From Oscillospiraceae bacterium (lineage in GTDB: Bacteria; Bacillota; Clostridia; UMGS1810), in NCBI GenBank assembly GCA_015069095.1, contig SVJH01000006.1:40500-104499 (forward strand): a DNA stretch of 64,000 nt, written 5' to 3'. Positions 43,991 through 52,472 of this stretch are shown one piece after another. How positions within the stretch are numbered: position 1 is the stretch's first letter; every line of letters starts with the position of its first letter. A program made the position numbers and the translations under genes. The notes under the pieces were generated by a model that did no database searches, was not told where the DNA came from, and worked only from the letters and a program-made list of their open reading frames with translations.

Positions 43991-44844
43991 TTGTATTCAA
44001 TTTTATTGTTGTAATATTTGTGTTTAACTAATTGGCCATTTCTATTTGTAATATTTATCTTAGAAAAGTTTTTGCAGTCGTTTGATTTTGTAAAATATAA
44101 AAAGTACCTTTCTTCCCATATAATATTTAATTTACTATCTGATACGAACATATGTGGTATGCAAAAATTATCTATGCCAAAACCTAATGTTTTAATTTGA
44201 AAGTCATTATTGGTTGTGTGATTTACTGTGTAATGCTTTTTGCATCGTGATATATATACAATGTTTAATCTTCCGTTGTAGATTGCGATAGAAAAATCTT
44301 TTGTGCTCTGGGTTAGGCTAATAAAGTTTTTTTCGCATGTATTATTGTTCGGATTATATTTTAGGTATATAAAACGTTCTTCTTCATCTTTGTAAACAAT
44401 ATGAAAAATGTTGCTATCGTATACAACACAAAATTTCCCATTATATGAGTAATCTAAAACAGTAGGGGATATTAGTTTATTTGTGTTAATTGTGTGGTTT
44501 ACAAGATAGTATCTGTAATTATGATATAATGTGTAATAAAGATGCGGAATTCCCATAACCACAAATAGATTAAGATTAGAAAAACTTTGTTTTCCATACC
44601 TGTTTTTCATCACTATGTATTTTTCCCATTTGTTTTCGTAATGCGTGATATAACATATTTCTCCATCAACTTTTTGTACAGCGACATGAATATTTCCTTT
44701 CTTATCAAATACACAATCAAATTCATCTGTACATTTTTCGAGTAAAATTTGTGGTGAGTTATTACTGTATGTATAGCAAAAATTGTTTTCATTGTCAATA
44801 AAAAAACTCCATAGTGTATTATCTTTATCTATAAGATTCAACAA
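43972..44844 (-). CDS. Unrecognised protein with propeller-like beta repeats
   Basis: I do not recognise this 290-residue protein. It has no signal peptide or membrane helix and consists of repeated units of about 45 residues of the form G-x-hydrophobic-H-hydrophobic-x-Y: GNIHVAVQ, GIPHLYYTLYH, NIFHIVYKDEEE, GRLNIVYISRC, SKLNIIWEERY, each followed by an aromatic-rich strand and an Asn-His turn. This spacing suggests a beta-propeller. It starts at TTG, 7 bases after AAAGGAGG; the longer frame above would run through a terminator hairpin and into the esterase gene. That ribosome site lies within the terminator of the upstream esterase gene. Base composition is as in its neighbours but Asn/Tyr content is high. 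Confidence 0.65.
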   Translation of the reverse strand: MLNLIDKDNTLWSFFIDNENNFCYTYSNNSPQILLEKCTDEFDCVFDKKGNIHVAVQKVDGEICYITHYENKWEKYIVMKNRYGKQSFSNLNLFVVMGIPHLYYTLYHNYRYYLVNHTINTNKLISPTVLDYSYNGKFCVVYDSNIFHIVYKDEEERFIYLKYNPNNNTCEKNFISLTQSTKDFSIAIYNGRLNIVYISRCKKHYTVNHTTNNDFQIKTLGFGIDNFCIPHMFVSDSKLNIIWEERYFLYFTKSNDCKNFSKINITNRNGQLVKHKYYNNKIEYKIESTY

Positions 44845-44889
44845 AAAAATTCCTCCTTTAAAACAATTGTATGTTTTAAAGGAGGAATT
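44843..44889 (-). terminator. Terminator hairpin that contains the ribosome site of the next gene
   Basis: On the minus strand an 18-bp perfect stem with a 6-base loop starts 4 bases after the esterase stop and ends in seven T, a strong intrinsic terminator. The 3' arm includes AAAGGAGG, which is the only Shine-Dalgarno for the TTG start of the following gene, 7 bases away. When the hairpin forms, both transcription and ribosome access should be blocked. Confidence 0.85.
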
Positions 44890-44893
44890 ATTC

Positions 44894-45697
44894 TTATAAA
44901 TAATCATTTGCAACGAGCCAGTTTTCACATAGTTTTGACCAGATTGCAACATCAGGAATATCATTGTAATCTTTGTTTGCCAATCCTAAACCGTGTCGCC
45001 CGTGTCTAAAAATATGACTTTCAAAACTCACTCCATTTTCGAAAAGTTTGTTTGTGTACGCAATAGTGTTTTTGGAAGGTACAGCGCCGTCATCTGCAGT
45101 CGCCCAGATAAATGTAGGCGGAGTGTCTTTTGTAACTCTGTTTTCAAGTGAAAGAGCAAATTTCAGTTTATCGTCATCACCACATAAATTTTTAAAACTT
45201 CCAAAGTGTGCAAAATCACTGTATGAAATTACAGGATAACATAGAATTGCAAAATTTACTTTTGCACTTGTTTTATCAATTTCATCGCCAATTTCAAATT
45301 CTTTTGTTTCTTCGTCATAAGAATTTGATGTATTACATGCAAGATGACCACCGGCAGAAAAACCTATAATGCCGATTTTATCTTCATCATATCCGTATTT
45401 TGATGCATTTTTTCTTATGTATCTGATAGCACGTTTTGCATCTAAAAGTCCACATGGATAGCGGTATGGTGCAACTCTGTAATCAAGTACAAAAGCACTT
45501 ATTCCAATTGAGTTTAGCCACTGCGCAATCTGAATTCCTTCGTGGTCAGATGCTTTGTGGTGATACCCGCCACCAGGACAAACAAGTATACAACTTTTTG
45601 AATTTTCAACAGTATACTCAGTTATATTTGGAATACAGTTTTCTTCAATAGTTTCGTCATATAACGGGACCATATTTTTAGGCCATAATTCTATCAT
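44894..45697 (-). CDS. Alpha/beta hydrolase, acetylesterase (xylan-esterase type)
   Basis: The 267-residue protein shows CPGGGYHHKASDHEG (oxyanion-hole HGGG-like loop), the nucleophile elbow GFSAGGHLA (Ser about residue 117), an Asp in WATADDGAVP and the catalytic His in FRHGRHGLGLA. This is the pattern of intracellular acetylesterases of the BD-FAE/AXE group that deacetylate xylo- or other oligosaccharides. No signal peptide. AGGAG lies 8 bases before the ATG; a GTG inside the ribosome site opens a slightly longer frame. A consensus promoter lies upstream, divergent from the PuuR-like gene. Confidence 0.85.
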   Translation of the reverse strand: MIELWPKNMVPLYDETIEENCIPNITEYTVENSKSCILVCPGGGYHHKASDHEGIQIAQWLNSIGISAFVLDYRVAPYRYPCGLLDAKRAIRYIRKNASKYGYDEDKIGIIGFSAGGHLACNTSNSYDEETKEFEIGDEIDKTSAKVNFAILCYPVISYSDFAHFGSFKNLCGDDDKLKFALSLENRVTKDTPPTFIWATADDGAVPSKNTIAYTNKLFENGVSFESHIFRHGRHGLGLANKDYNDIPDVAIWSKLCENWLVANDYL

Positions 45698-45727
45698 TAA
45701 ATTCACTCCTGTAACTATTTTTTATTT

Positions 45728-45756
45728 ATTATAATTGTTTTTAAAATAAATGTCAA
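45728..45756 (-). promoter_or_regulatory. Consensus sigma-A promoter of the esterase gene
   Basis: On the minus strand TTGACA-N17-TATAAT is a full match. Its -35 lies in the left arm of the inverted repeat at 45748-45782. Confidence 0.88.
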
Positions 45757-45782
45757 TAATTCTAAAAAAACTATTGACATTT
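45748..45782. promoter_or_regulatory. 11-bp inverted repeat spanning two divergent -35 boxes (candidate operator)
   Basis: AAATGTCAATA and TATTGACATTT are perfect complements separated by 13 bases. Each arm contains a TTGACA -35, plus five more matching bases than the promoters require. The PuuR-like regulator encoded next to it is the obvious candidate ligand; this is inference. Confidence 0.5.
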
Positions 45783-45802
45783 TTCGAGTATAGGAATATA
45801 AT
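45774..45802 (+). promoter_or_regulatory. Consensus sigma-A promoter of the puuR-like/potABCD operon
   Basis: TTGACA-N17-TATAAT lies 72 bases before the regulator's ATG. The leader has no obvious structured element. Confidence 0.92.
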
Positions 45803-45874
45803 AATCTCTGTAAGTTTAGAGATATTAAACAAAATATTTACTATTAAATACAACAAAACGCGGAGGCGTGTATT

Positions 45875-46414
45875 ATGGAAATAGGAAATAAACTTAAACG
45901 ATTAAGAGTAAAAAACAACCTCACTCAAGAAGAACTTGCCGACAGATGCGAACTTTCAAAAGGCTTCATTTCACAAATTGAACGTGATTTGGCATCGCCA
46001 TCAATTTCTACACTTTTTGATTTACTTCAATGTCTTGGGACAGACCTTAAAACGTTTTTTAATGACGAGGTTGATGATGAGGTAGTTTTTGGCGAAGAAG
46101 ATGTATTTGTTAAAGAAAACAAAGAACAAAAAAACATTATAAATTGGATAGTTCCAAATTCACAAAAAAATGCAATGGAACCTATAATTATTGAACTTGA
46201 ACAAGGCGGAACTTCAAATGTAGATATTCCGCACGATGGAGAAGAGTTTGGTTATGTAATGTCGGGCTCAGTTTCACTTTATATAGGAAATAAAGAATAT
46301 AAAGTGAAAAAAGGTGAAAGTTTTTATTTTAAAGCCACACAACAACATTATATAATCAATAAAAATAAAACAAAAGCAATTGTATTGTGGATTTGTACTC
46401 CACCAAATTTTTAA
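45875..46414 (+). CDS. XRE-type regulator with cupin domain (PuuR-like)
   Basis: The 179-residue protein has an N-terminal helix-turn-helix (KLKRLRVKNNLTQEELADRCELSKGFISQIERD, residues 5-37) and a C-terminal cupin barrel (about residues 105-178, with GEEFGYVMSGSVSLYIG and KKGESFYFKATQQHY). Regulators of this build control polyamine genes and sense putrescine or spermidine in the cupin. The gene is first in the potABCD transcript, typical for Firmicutes. GGAGGCG precedes the ATG. Confidence 0.9.
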   Translation: MEIGNKLKRLRVKNNLTQEELADRCELSKGFISQIERDLASPSISTLFDLLQCLGTDLKTFFNDEVDDEVVFGEEDVFVKENKEQKNIINWIVPNSQKNAMEPIIIELEQGGTSNVDIPHDGEEFGYVMSGSVSLYIGNKEYKVKKGESFYFKATQQHYIINKNKTKAIVLWICTPPNF

Positions 46415-46434
46415 TATGAAAGGTGATTAAAAAA

Positions 46435-47478
46435 GTGGGACAACATCTTATTGAATTAAAAAATATAAATAAAACTTTTGACCAGACAAAAGCTTTAGAT
46501 AATATAAATCTTTATATAAATCAAAATGAATTTTTAACACTGTTAGGTCCAAGTGGTTGTGGTAAATCAACTTTACTTAGAATAATTGCCGGTTTTGAAG
46601 AAGCGGATTGTGGAGAAATAACATTTGAAAATGAAGATTTACTTAAAATTCCCGCATATAAAAGAAAAATAAATACTGTTTTTCAAAAATATGCTCTTTT
46701 CCCTCATATGAATGTATATGATAATATTGCGTTTGGTTTGAAAATTAGAAAAATGAAAAAATCTAAAATTGATGAGAAAGTAAAAAGAGTTTTAAAACTT
46801 GTTAATCTTGTTGGATTTGAAAAACGTGATGTTAACTCTCTAAGTGGCGGGCAACAACAAAGAATTGCAATAGCGCGTGCAATAGTTAATGAGCCTGCAG
46901 TATTGCTTTTAGATGAACCGCTTGCAGCACTTGATTTAAAACTTAGAAAAGATATGCAACTTGAACTTAAGAATATGCAAAAAGAGTTAGGTATAACTTT
47001 TATATATGTTACACATGACCAAGAAGAAGCGCTTACAATGTCTGATACAGTAGTTGTTATGAAAGAGGGGAGAATCCAGCAAATTGGAACTCCTGAAGAT
47101 ATCTACAACGAACCTAAAAATGCATATGTTGCAGATTTTATCGGAGAAAGTAATATCATCGACGGCATTATGAAAGATGACTGCCTTGTTAATATACAAG
47201 ATGTTGATTTTGAATGCGTTGACACTGGATTTGGAAAAAATGAATTTGTAGATGTTGTAATTCGTCCGGAAGATATTTATATTGTTGACGAAGATAAAAG
47301 TGATTTAAAGGGCACAGTTGAATCAGTAACATTTAAAGGTGTACATTATGAAATGGTTATAAATTGTCAAGATAAAAAATGGCTTGTACATGATACAACA
47401 ATGTTTCCTGTTGATAAAAAAGTAGGGCTTTTAGTAAAACCGTTTGATATTCATATAATGAGAAAAGGAGACAACTAA
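46435..47478 (+). CDS. potA: Spermidine/putrescine ABC transporter, ATPase PotA
   Basis: The 347-residue ATPase shows Walker [10 protein letters not shown] (about residue 36), signature [14 protein letters not shown], Walker [12 protein letters not shown] and the H-loop [12 protein letters not shown]-terminal regulatory TOBE-type domain begins near residue 235. It powers polyamine import through PotB and PotC. It starts at GTG, 8 bases after GAAAGGTGA; a GTG inside that ribosome site is not usable. The stop overlaps the potB start by one base (TAATG). Confidence 0.93.
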   Translation: MGQHLIELKNINKTFDQTKALDNINLYINQNEFLTLLGPSGCGKSTLLRIIAGFEEADCGEITFENEDLLKIPAYKRKINTVFQKYALFPHMNVYDNIAFGLKIRKMKKSKIDEKVKRVLKLVNLVGFEKRDVNSLSGGQQQRIAIARAIVNEPAVLLLDEPLAALDLKLRKDMQLELKNMQKELGITFIYVTHDQEEALTMSDTVVVMKEGRIQQIGTPEDIYNEPKNAYVADFIGESNIIDGIMKDDCLVNIQDVDFECVDTGFGKNEFVDVVIRPEDIYIVDEDKSDLKGTVESVTFKGVHYEMVINCQDKKWLVHDTTMFPVDKKVGLLVKPFDIHIMRKGDN

Positions 47479-48308
47479 TGAAAAACAAAGTAATTTCATT
47501 TCCATATTTAGTTTGGGCATTAGTTTTTACTTTAATTCCATTGTTACTCATTTTTTATTATGGTTTTACAGTTGAGTTAGAATCAGGGCAAATAATATTT
47601 TCTACTGAAAATTTTGTCAAGTTTTTTTCTAACTCCGCATATACAAATGCGCTTATTCGTTCTCTGTGGATGGCGGCACTTGCAACATTTATTTGCCTTA
47701 TTGTTGGGTATCCTGTTGCATATATATTGGCTATGTCAACTTACAAAAGAAAAGGATTGCTTCTTTTGTTGCTCGTTATTCCTATGTGGATGAATTTGCT
47801 TCTTAGAACATATGCCTGGGTAACAATACTTGATGATACTGGTCTTATCAATACTTTTTTAGGAAAGTTTGGTATTAAACCTATTCAGTTTATGTATAAT
47901 CAAGGTTCAATTGTGTTTGCAATGGTATATAACTTTTTGCCATTTATGATTTTGCCGATAAATTCTGTACTTTCAAAAATGGATACTTCAGTTTTCGAGG
48001 CAGCACATGACCTTGGCGCTAATAAAATGAAAGTATTTACAAAAGTTACTCTGCCACTTAGTGTTCCTGGGATTTTTTCGGGGATTACAATGGTGTTTAT
48101 GCCTGCTGTAACTACTTTTGCGATTACTGATATTTTAAGTGGCGGTAAAAATGATTTAATAGGTAATATTGTACAGCGTCAGTTCAGAGAAGCGTTTAAC
48201 TGGCATTATGGTGCTACAATTTCTATTATTTTGATGGTTTTAATTGTTATATCAATAATAGTTTCATCAAAATATGAAAGTGAAGACAAAGGGGGCGGAT
48301 TATTTTGA
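47478..48308 (+). CDS. potB: Spermidine/putrescine ABC transporter permease PotB
   Basis: The 276-residue protein has about six membrane helices and the permease EAA motif (FEAAHDLGANKMKVFTKVTLPLSVPGI, about residue 173), which contacts the ATPase. Order and similarity match PotB. AAAAGGAG precedes the start, and the end overlaps potC by 4 bases (TTGA). Confidence 0.92.
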   Translation: MKNKVISFPYLVWALVFTLIPLLLIFYYGFTVELESGQIIFSTENFVKFFSNSAYTNALIRSLWMAALATFICLIVGYPVAYILAMSTYKRKGLLLLLLVIPMWMNLLLRTYAWVTILDDTGLINTFLGKFGIKPIQFMYNQGSIVFAMVYNFLPFMILPINSVLSKMDTSVFEAAHDLGANKMKVFTKVTLPLSVPGIFSGITMVFMPAVTTFAITDILSGGKNDLIGNIVQRQFREAFNWHYGATISIILMVLIVISIIVSSKYESEDKGGGLF

Positions 48309-49084
48309 AAAAGTTTTCAAAGTCATTCTATATTTTCCTTATCTTCCTGTTTATGTATGCTCCGATAATTGTAATGATGGTATATTCATTTAATGATTCT
48401 CAAGTTGCTACAGCACAATGGAAAGGGTTTACACTTAAATGGTATGGTGAACTTTTAGAGAATGAAAGAGCAATATCTGCACTTCAAACTACTGTTTTTG
48501 TAGCAATAACTTCATCGCTTATAGCAACAGTAATTGGTACAATGGCCGCAATTGGTATTCACAGTATGAAAAGATTTTCCAAAAATACAATAATGGGCAT
48601 AACATATATTCCAGTTTTGAGTCCCGATATTGTAACTGGTGTATCTCTTATGCTATTATTTACTTTTTTAAGAATACCGCTAAATAAATATTCGCTTTTG
48701 TTATCACACATTACGTTTAATATACCGTATGTAATAATATCTGTTTTACCTAAACTGACGCAGTTTAATAAAAATATTTATGAAGTTGCATTGGATTTAG
48801 GTGCAAAGCCTTTTTATGCGTATACAAAAGTTGTAATTCCTGAAATTATGCCTGGTATCGTAACTGGTTTTTTACTTGCAATTACACTTTCTGTTGATGA
48901 TTTTGTTATAAGTTTATTTACAGGTGGAGGTAACTTGTCAACGTTTATATACTCGCAGATTAAACGACCAAATCCATCTATAAATGCACTTTCAACTCTG
49001 CTTTTTGCAGCAATATTTATTATGTTGGTAGTAGTTAACTTTAGTTCTGTAAAAAAAGAACAAAAAGTAGAAAAAATTATATAA
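48305..49084 (+). CDS. potC: Spermidine/putrescine ABC transporter permease PotC
   Basis: The 259-residue permease has about six helices and the EAA-type loop (YEVALDLGAKPFYAYTKVVIPEIMPGI). It begins at TTG within the potB stop, with GGGGGCGGA as ribosome site. It pairs with PotB to form the membrane channel. Confidence 0.92.
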   Translation: MKKFSKSFYIFLIFLFMYAPIIVMMVYSFNDSQVATAQWKGFTLKWYGELLENERAISALQTTVFVAITSSLIATVIGTMAAIGIHSMKRFSKNTIMGITYIPVLSPDIVTGVSLMLLFTFLRIPLNKYSLLLSHITFNIPYVIISVLPKLTQFNKNIYEVALDLGAKPFYAYTKVVIPEIMPGIVTGFLLAITLSVDDFVISLFTGGGNLSTFIYSQIKRPNPSINALSTLLFAAIFIMLVVVNFSSVKKEQKVEKII

Positions 49085-49109
49085 AATACTTCGTTTGGAG
49101 GAATGCAAA

Positions 49110-50141
49110 ATGAAAAAACTTATATCTTTAGCTTTATGTTTTTTGCTTATTTTTTCAGTAATGGGTTGTTCTAATTCTAATAAGAAAGTTTTGTATGTGT
49201 ATAACTGGGGCAATTTTATAGCAGATGGAATTATAGAACAATTTGAAAAAGAAACTGGCATTAAAGTTGTGTACGAAGAATACGATGATAACGAAAATAT
49301 GTATACAAAAGTAAAAGCTGCCGGTGATATGTATGACATTGTTGTTCCGTCAGATTATATGGTGAAAAAGATGAGTGATGAAGGTATGCTTGCTCCAATT
49401 AACAAAGAAAACATACCAAATTTAGCAAATCTTGAAGAAAGATATCTGAATATGTCTTTTGATGAAGGAAATAAATATTCAGTACCATATTTTGTTGGTA
49501 CAGTTGGTATTTTGTATAACACTGATTTGGTAAATGAAGATATTACCAAAATGTCATCTATGTTTGATTCTAAATATGCAGGCAAAGTCTGTATGCTTCA
49601 CTCAATGAGAGATACAATTGGTATGACACTAAAAATGCTTGGATATTCTATGAATGATACAAATAAAAGTCATATAAATGCAGCAAGGGATAAATTGATT
49701 AAGCAAAAGCCTAATGTAAAAGCGTATGGTACTGACGACTTGTCGAGAAAAGTGTTAGATGGTACTGCTGCTATGGCACTTGTGTACTCTGGCGAAGGAA
49801 TTAAAGCAGTTACCGAACAGCCACATAATATGAGATTTGTTATCCCTGAAGAAGGTTCTAATCTTGCAATAGATAGTTTTGTAATTTTAAAAGATTCAAA
49901 ACACAAAGAGGAAGCGGAACAGTTTATTAACTTTATGTTAAGAGAAGATATCGCGCTAAAAAATGCAAAAGAAACGGGTTATACAACACCTAATAAAGTA
50001 GCAAAAGAAAAACTCCCTGATGATATGAAAAATGATGCAAGTAGATATCCAACAGAAGATATTCTTGATAAATGTGAAGTATTTTATTCAGATAACAAGC
50101 ATTATGTTGAAGCGTGGGATTTAATTCTTGCAGCAAATTAG
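49110..50141 (+). CDS. potD: Spermidine/putrescine-binding lipoprotein PotD
   Basis: The 343-residue protein has a lipoprotein signal ending in the lipobox VMGC (Cys about residue 18), then the mature start VLYVYNWGNFI and the polyamine-binding fold (YDIVVPSDYMVKKM, YFVGTVGILYNTD, YPTEDILDKCEVF). It delivers polyamines to PotBC at the outer membrane face. GGAGG lies 9 bases before the ATG. No clear terminator follows. Confidence 0.93.
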   Translation: MKKLISLALCFLLIFSVMGCSNSNKKVLYVYNWGNFIADGIIEQFEKETGIKVVYEEYDDNENMYTKVKAAGDMYDIVVPSDYMVKKMSDEGMLAPINKENIPNLANLEERYLNMSFDEGNKYSVPYFVGTVGILYNTDLVNEDITKMSSMFDSKYAGKVCMLHSMRDTIGMTLKMLGYSMNDTNKSHINAARDKLIKQKPNVKAYGTDDLSRKVLDGTAAMALVYSGEGIKAVTEQPHNMRFVIPEEGSNLAIDSFVILKDSKHKEEAEQFINFMLREDIALKNAKETGYTTPNKVAKEKLPDDMKNDASRYPTEDILDKCEVFYSDNKHYVEAWDLILAAN

Positions 50142-50231
50142 AATAAATAACTAAATTACGTTATATATTGTGCATATTTTTATCCTTTTCTACAAATAAT
50201 GTCAACATTCGTAAAAAAATAAAAAAAAGTA

Positions 50232-50260
50232 TTGAAAAATTGAAAACAATGATGTATAAT
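50232..50260 (+). promoter_or_regulatory. Sigma-A promoter of ptsH
   Basis: TTGAAA-N17-TATAAT lies 44 bases before ptsH. A second TTGAAA, 8 bases downstream, is too close to the -10. Confidence 0.82.
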
Positions 50261-50304
50261 AATGTAATAAGATTTGTGTAGTTTAATAAGAAGGAGAGAA
50301 AATT

Positions 50305-50574
50305 ATGTACAGTAAAGAGATAGTGGTACAGAATCAAGTAGGCTTACATGCCCGTCCTGCTACTTTCTTTATCCAAAAAGCAAACGAATTTAAATCTACT
50401 GTTTGGATATCAAAAGAAGAAAGAAAAGTAAATGCAAAAAGTTTGCTTGGCGTACTATCACTTGGAATTACAAGAGGAACTCAAGTTACTATTACTGCTG
50501 ATGGCGCTGACGAAACAGAAGCTGTTGACAATTTAGTTGACCTAATTTCTTCAAATTTTATTGATGCTCAATAA
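50305..50574 (+). CDS. ptsH: HPr phosphocarrier protein
   Basis: The 89-residue protein has QVGLHARPATFF with the phosphorylated His (residue 15) and KSLLGVLSLG with the regulatory Ser (about residue 46) that HPr kinase modifies. Having both residues fits HPr rather than Crh. It carries phosphate between enzyme I and sugar-specific PTS components and, as HPr-Ser-P, serves catabolite control. ptsI is not next to it. AAGGAGAG precedes the ATG. Confidence 0.93.
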   Translation: MYSKEIVVQNQVGLHARPATFFIQKANEFKSTVWISKEERKVNAKSLLGVLSLGITRGTQVTITADGADETEAVDNLVDLISSNFIDAQ

Positions 50575-50591
50575 TTAAGACAACATACATA

Positions 50592-50623
50592 AACCTCACA
50601 TTATAAAATGTGAGGTTATTTTA
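50592..50623 (+). terminator. Intrinsic terminator of ptsH
   Basis: An 11-bp perfect stem AACCTCACATT/AATGTGAGGTT with a 4-base loop is followed by ATTTTAT. It ends 20 bases before the uvrC start. Confidence 0.8.
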
Positions 50624-50642
50624 TCATATGGAGGAGGTTTTT

Positions 50643-52472
50643 ATGTTGGATTTTTCATATAAAATAAAGTCATTGCCGGAAAAAAGCGGCGTATATATAA
50701 TGAAAGATAAAGATGGTACTGTAATTTATGTTGGAAAAGCAAAAATATTAAAAAATAGAGTAAAACAGTACTTTACCAAACAAGACCACTCTCCAAAAGT
50801 TGCTGCTATGGTTAGTAATATCAGTGATTTTGAATATATTATTACAGATACAGAACTTGAAGCTTTAATATTAGAATGTAATCTGATAAAACTTCATATG
50901 CCAAAGTATAACATCTTATTAAAAGATGATAAAACATATCCTTTTATAAAAATAACTGTGAATGAGATGTATCCGCAAATTTCGATAACACGAAGTGTAA
51001 AAAAAGATGGAGCTCGCTATTTTGGTCCATATTTAAGTGCAATAGCTCTAAGACAATTAGCAGATACATTGCGTGATATTTTTAAACTTAGAAGTTGTAA
51101 TCAAAAATTTCCTCAGGATTTTGGTAAGAAAAGACCTTGTTTATATTATCATATTGGTAAATGTTGCGGTGTTTGCACAGGAAATGTAGATGAAAACGAA
51201 TATAGAAAACTAATTGATGATGTATGTAGTTTTTTAAATGGAAATACTGAAAAACTAATTTCAAATCTTGAAGAAAAAATGTACGAAGCGTCAAATAATC
51301 TTGATTTTGAAAAAGCGGCTTTTTGGCGTGATAAAATTGAAAGTATAAAATCTGTTTCTGAGAAACAAAAAATTACATCAACTAACGATGTAAATGTTGA
51401 TGCTATTGCAATGTATTCGCAAAATTCTACAGATTGTATACAGGTGTTTTTTATACGCAACGGAAAAATGATTGGTAGAGAAAACTATTTTTTTGAAAAT
51501 AGCAATGCCGATAAATCAGAAGTTCTGTCAAGTTTTATAAAACAGTATTACTTGGAATCATCATTTATTCCAAATGATTTACTAATAGAGTGCGAATTTG
51601 AAGATGAAAGAATTATTGCTGATTTACTTTCTTCAAAAAAAGGCAGGAAAGTTGAGATAAAATGCCCAAAACGAGGCGAGAATTTAAAACTAATAAATAT
51701 GATAAAACTTAATGCAAAAAAAGAACTTCAAAACAGGGAGTTAAAAATACTAAAAGATATTAAGTTTAAGAATAATGCACTTGTCGGATTAAAAAATGTT
51801 TTAAAATTAGATGAAGTCCCTCACAGAATTGAAGCATTTGATATTTCGGGATTTATGGGAGAAGATTTAGTTGCTTCTATGGTAACTTTTGTTGATGCAA
51901 AACCTTATAAAAAAGGGTATAAATCTTATAAAATTAAAAGTGTTGATAAAAATGATGACTACGCATCAATGAGAGAAGTTATAACAAGAAGATTTTTGCG
52001 TTTAAAATCTGATGACTCAGAGTTTTCCAAAATGCCTGATTTAATTTTTGTCGATGGCGGAATTGGACATGTTAATTGCGCAATAGATGCCTTAAATGAA
52101 TTAGGAATTCATAATATAAATGTTTATGGAATAGAAAAAGATGATAAACATAATACACGAGCAATAGCAGGACCTTTTGGAATAATTGAAATGGACAAAA
52201 CAAGTGAATGCTTTATGCTTCTTGTAAATATTCAAGATGAAATGCACAGAAGGGCAATAACACATTATAGAAATCTTACTGAAAAACGACAGAAAAAATC
52301 TGAACTTGATGGTATAAAAGGGGTAGGAGAAAAAAAGAGAAATGCTCTTTTAAAACATCTTAAAAATGTAGAAAATTCTACAATTGAAGAACTTGAAAGC
52401 GTTCCGGGTATTGATAAAAAAACTGCCCAAAATATTTATGAATATTTCAGGCAGAAAAAAATTAATAAATAA
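50643..52472 (+). CDS. uvrC: UvrABC nucleotide-excision nuclease subunit UvrC
   Basis: The 609-residue protein has the GIY-YIG nuclease domain (SGVYIMKDKDGTVIYVGKA, residues about 14-32), the UvrB-interacting UVR motif (NNLDFEKAAFWRDKI, about 215), the RNase-H-like second nuclease (IEAFDISGFMGEDLVASMV) and a C-terminal helix-hairpin-helix pair (GIKGVGEKKRNALL, VPGIDKKTAQNIY). It makes both incisions around DNA lesions. GGAGGAGG lies 5 bases before the chosen ATG. Its end overlaps the convergent rodA gene by 11 bases, with no terminator between them. Confidence 0.95.
   Translation: MLDFSYKIKSLPEKSGVYIMKDKDGTVIYVGKAKILKNRVKQYFTKQDHSPKVAAMVSNISDFEYIITDTELEALILECNLIKLHMPKYNILLKDDKTYPFIKITVNEMYPQISITRSVKKDGARYFGPYLSAIALRQLADTLRDIFKLRSCNQKFPQDFGKKRPCLYYHIGKCCGVCTGNVDENEYRKLIDDVCSFLNGNTEKLISNLEEKMYEASNNLDFEKAAFWRDKIESIKSVSEKQKITSTNDVNVDAIAMYSQNSTDCIQVFFIRNGKMIGRENYFFENSNADKSEVLSSFIKQYYLESSFIPNDLLIECEFEDERIIADLLSSKKGRKVEIKCPKRGENLKLINMIKLNAKKELQNRELKILKDIKFKNNALVGLKNVLKLDEVPHRIEAFDISGFMGEDLVASMVTFVDAKPYKKGYKSYKIKSVDKNDDYASMREVITRRFLRLKSDDSEFSKMPDLIFVDGGIGHVNCAIDALNELGIHNINVYGIEKDDKHNTRAIAGPFGIIEMDKTSECFMLLVNIQDEMHRRAITHYRNLTEKRQKKSELDGIKGVGEKKRNALLKHLKNVENSTIEELESVPGIDKKTAQNIYEYFRQKKINK

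Noticed and set aside
44018..44200. Plus-strand small frame opposite the unrecognised gene
   Set aside because: It lacks a ribosome site, and the minus-strand frame shows regular beta-repeat structure and a precisely placed start.
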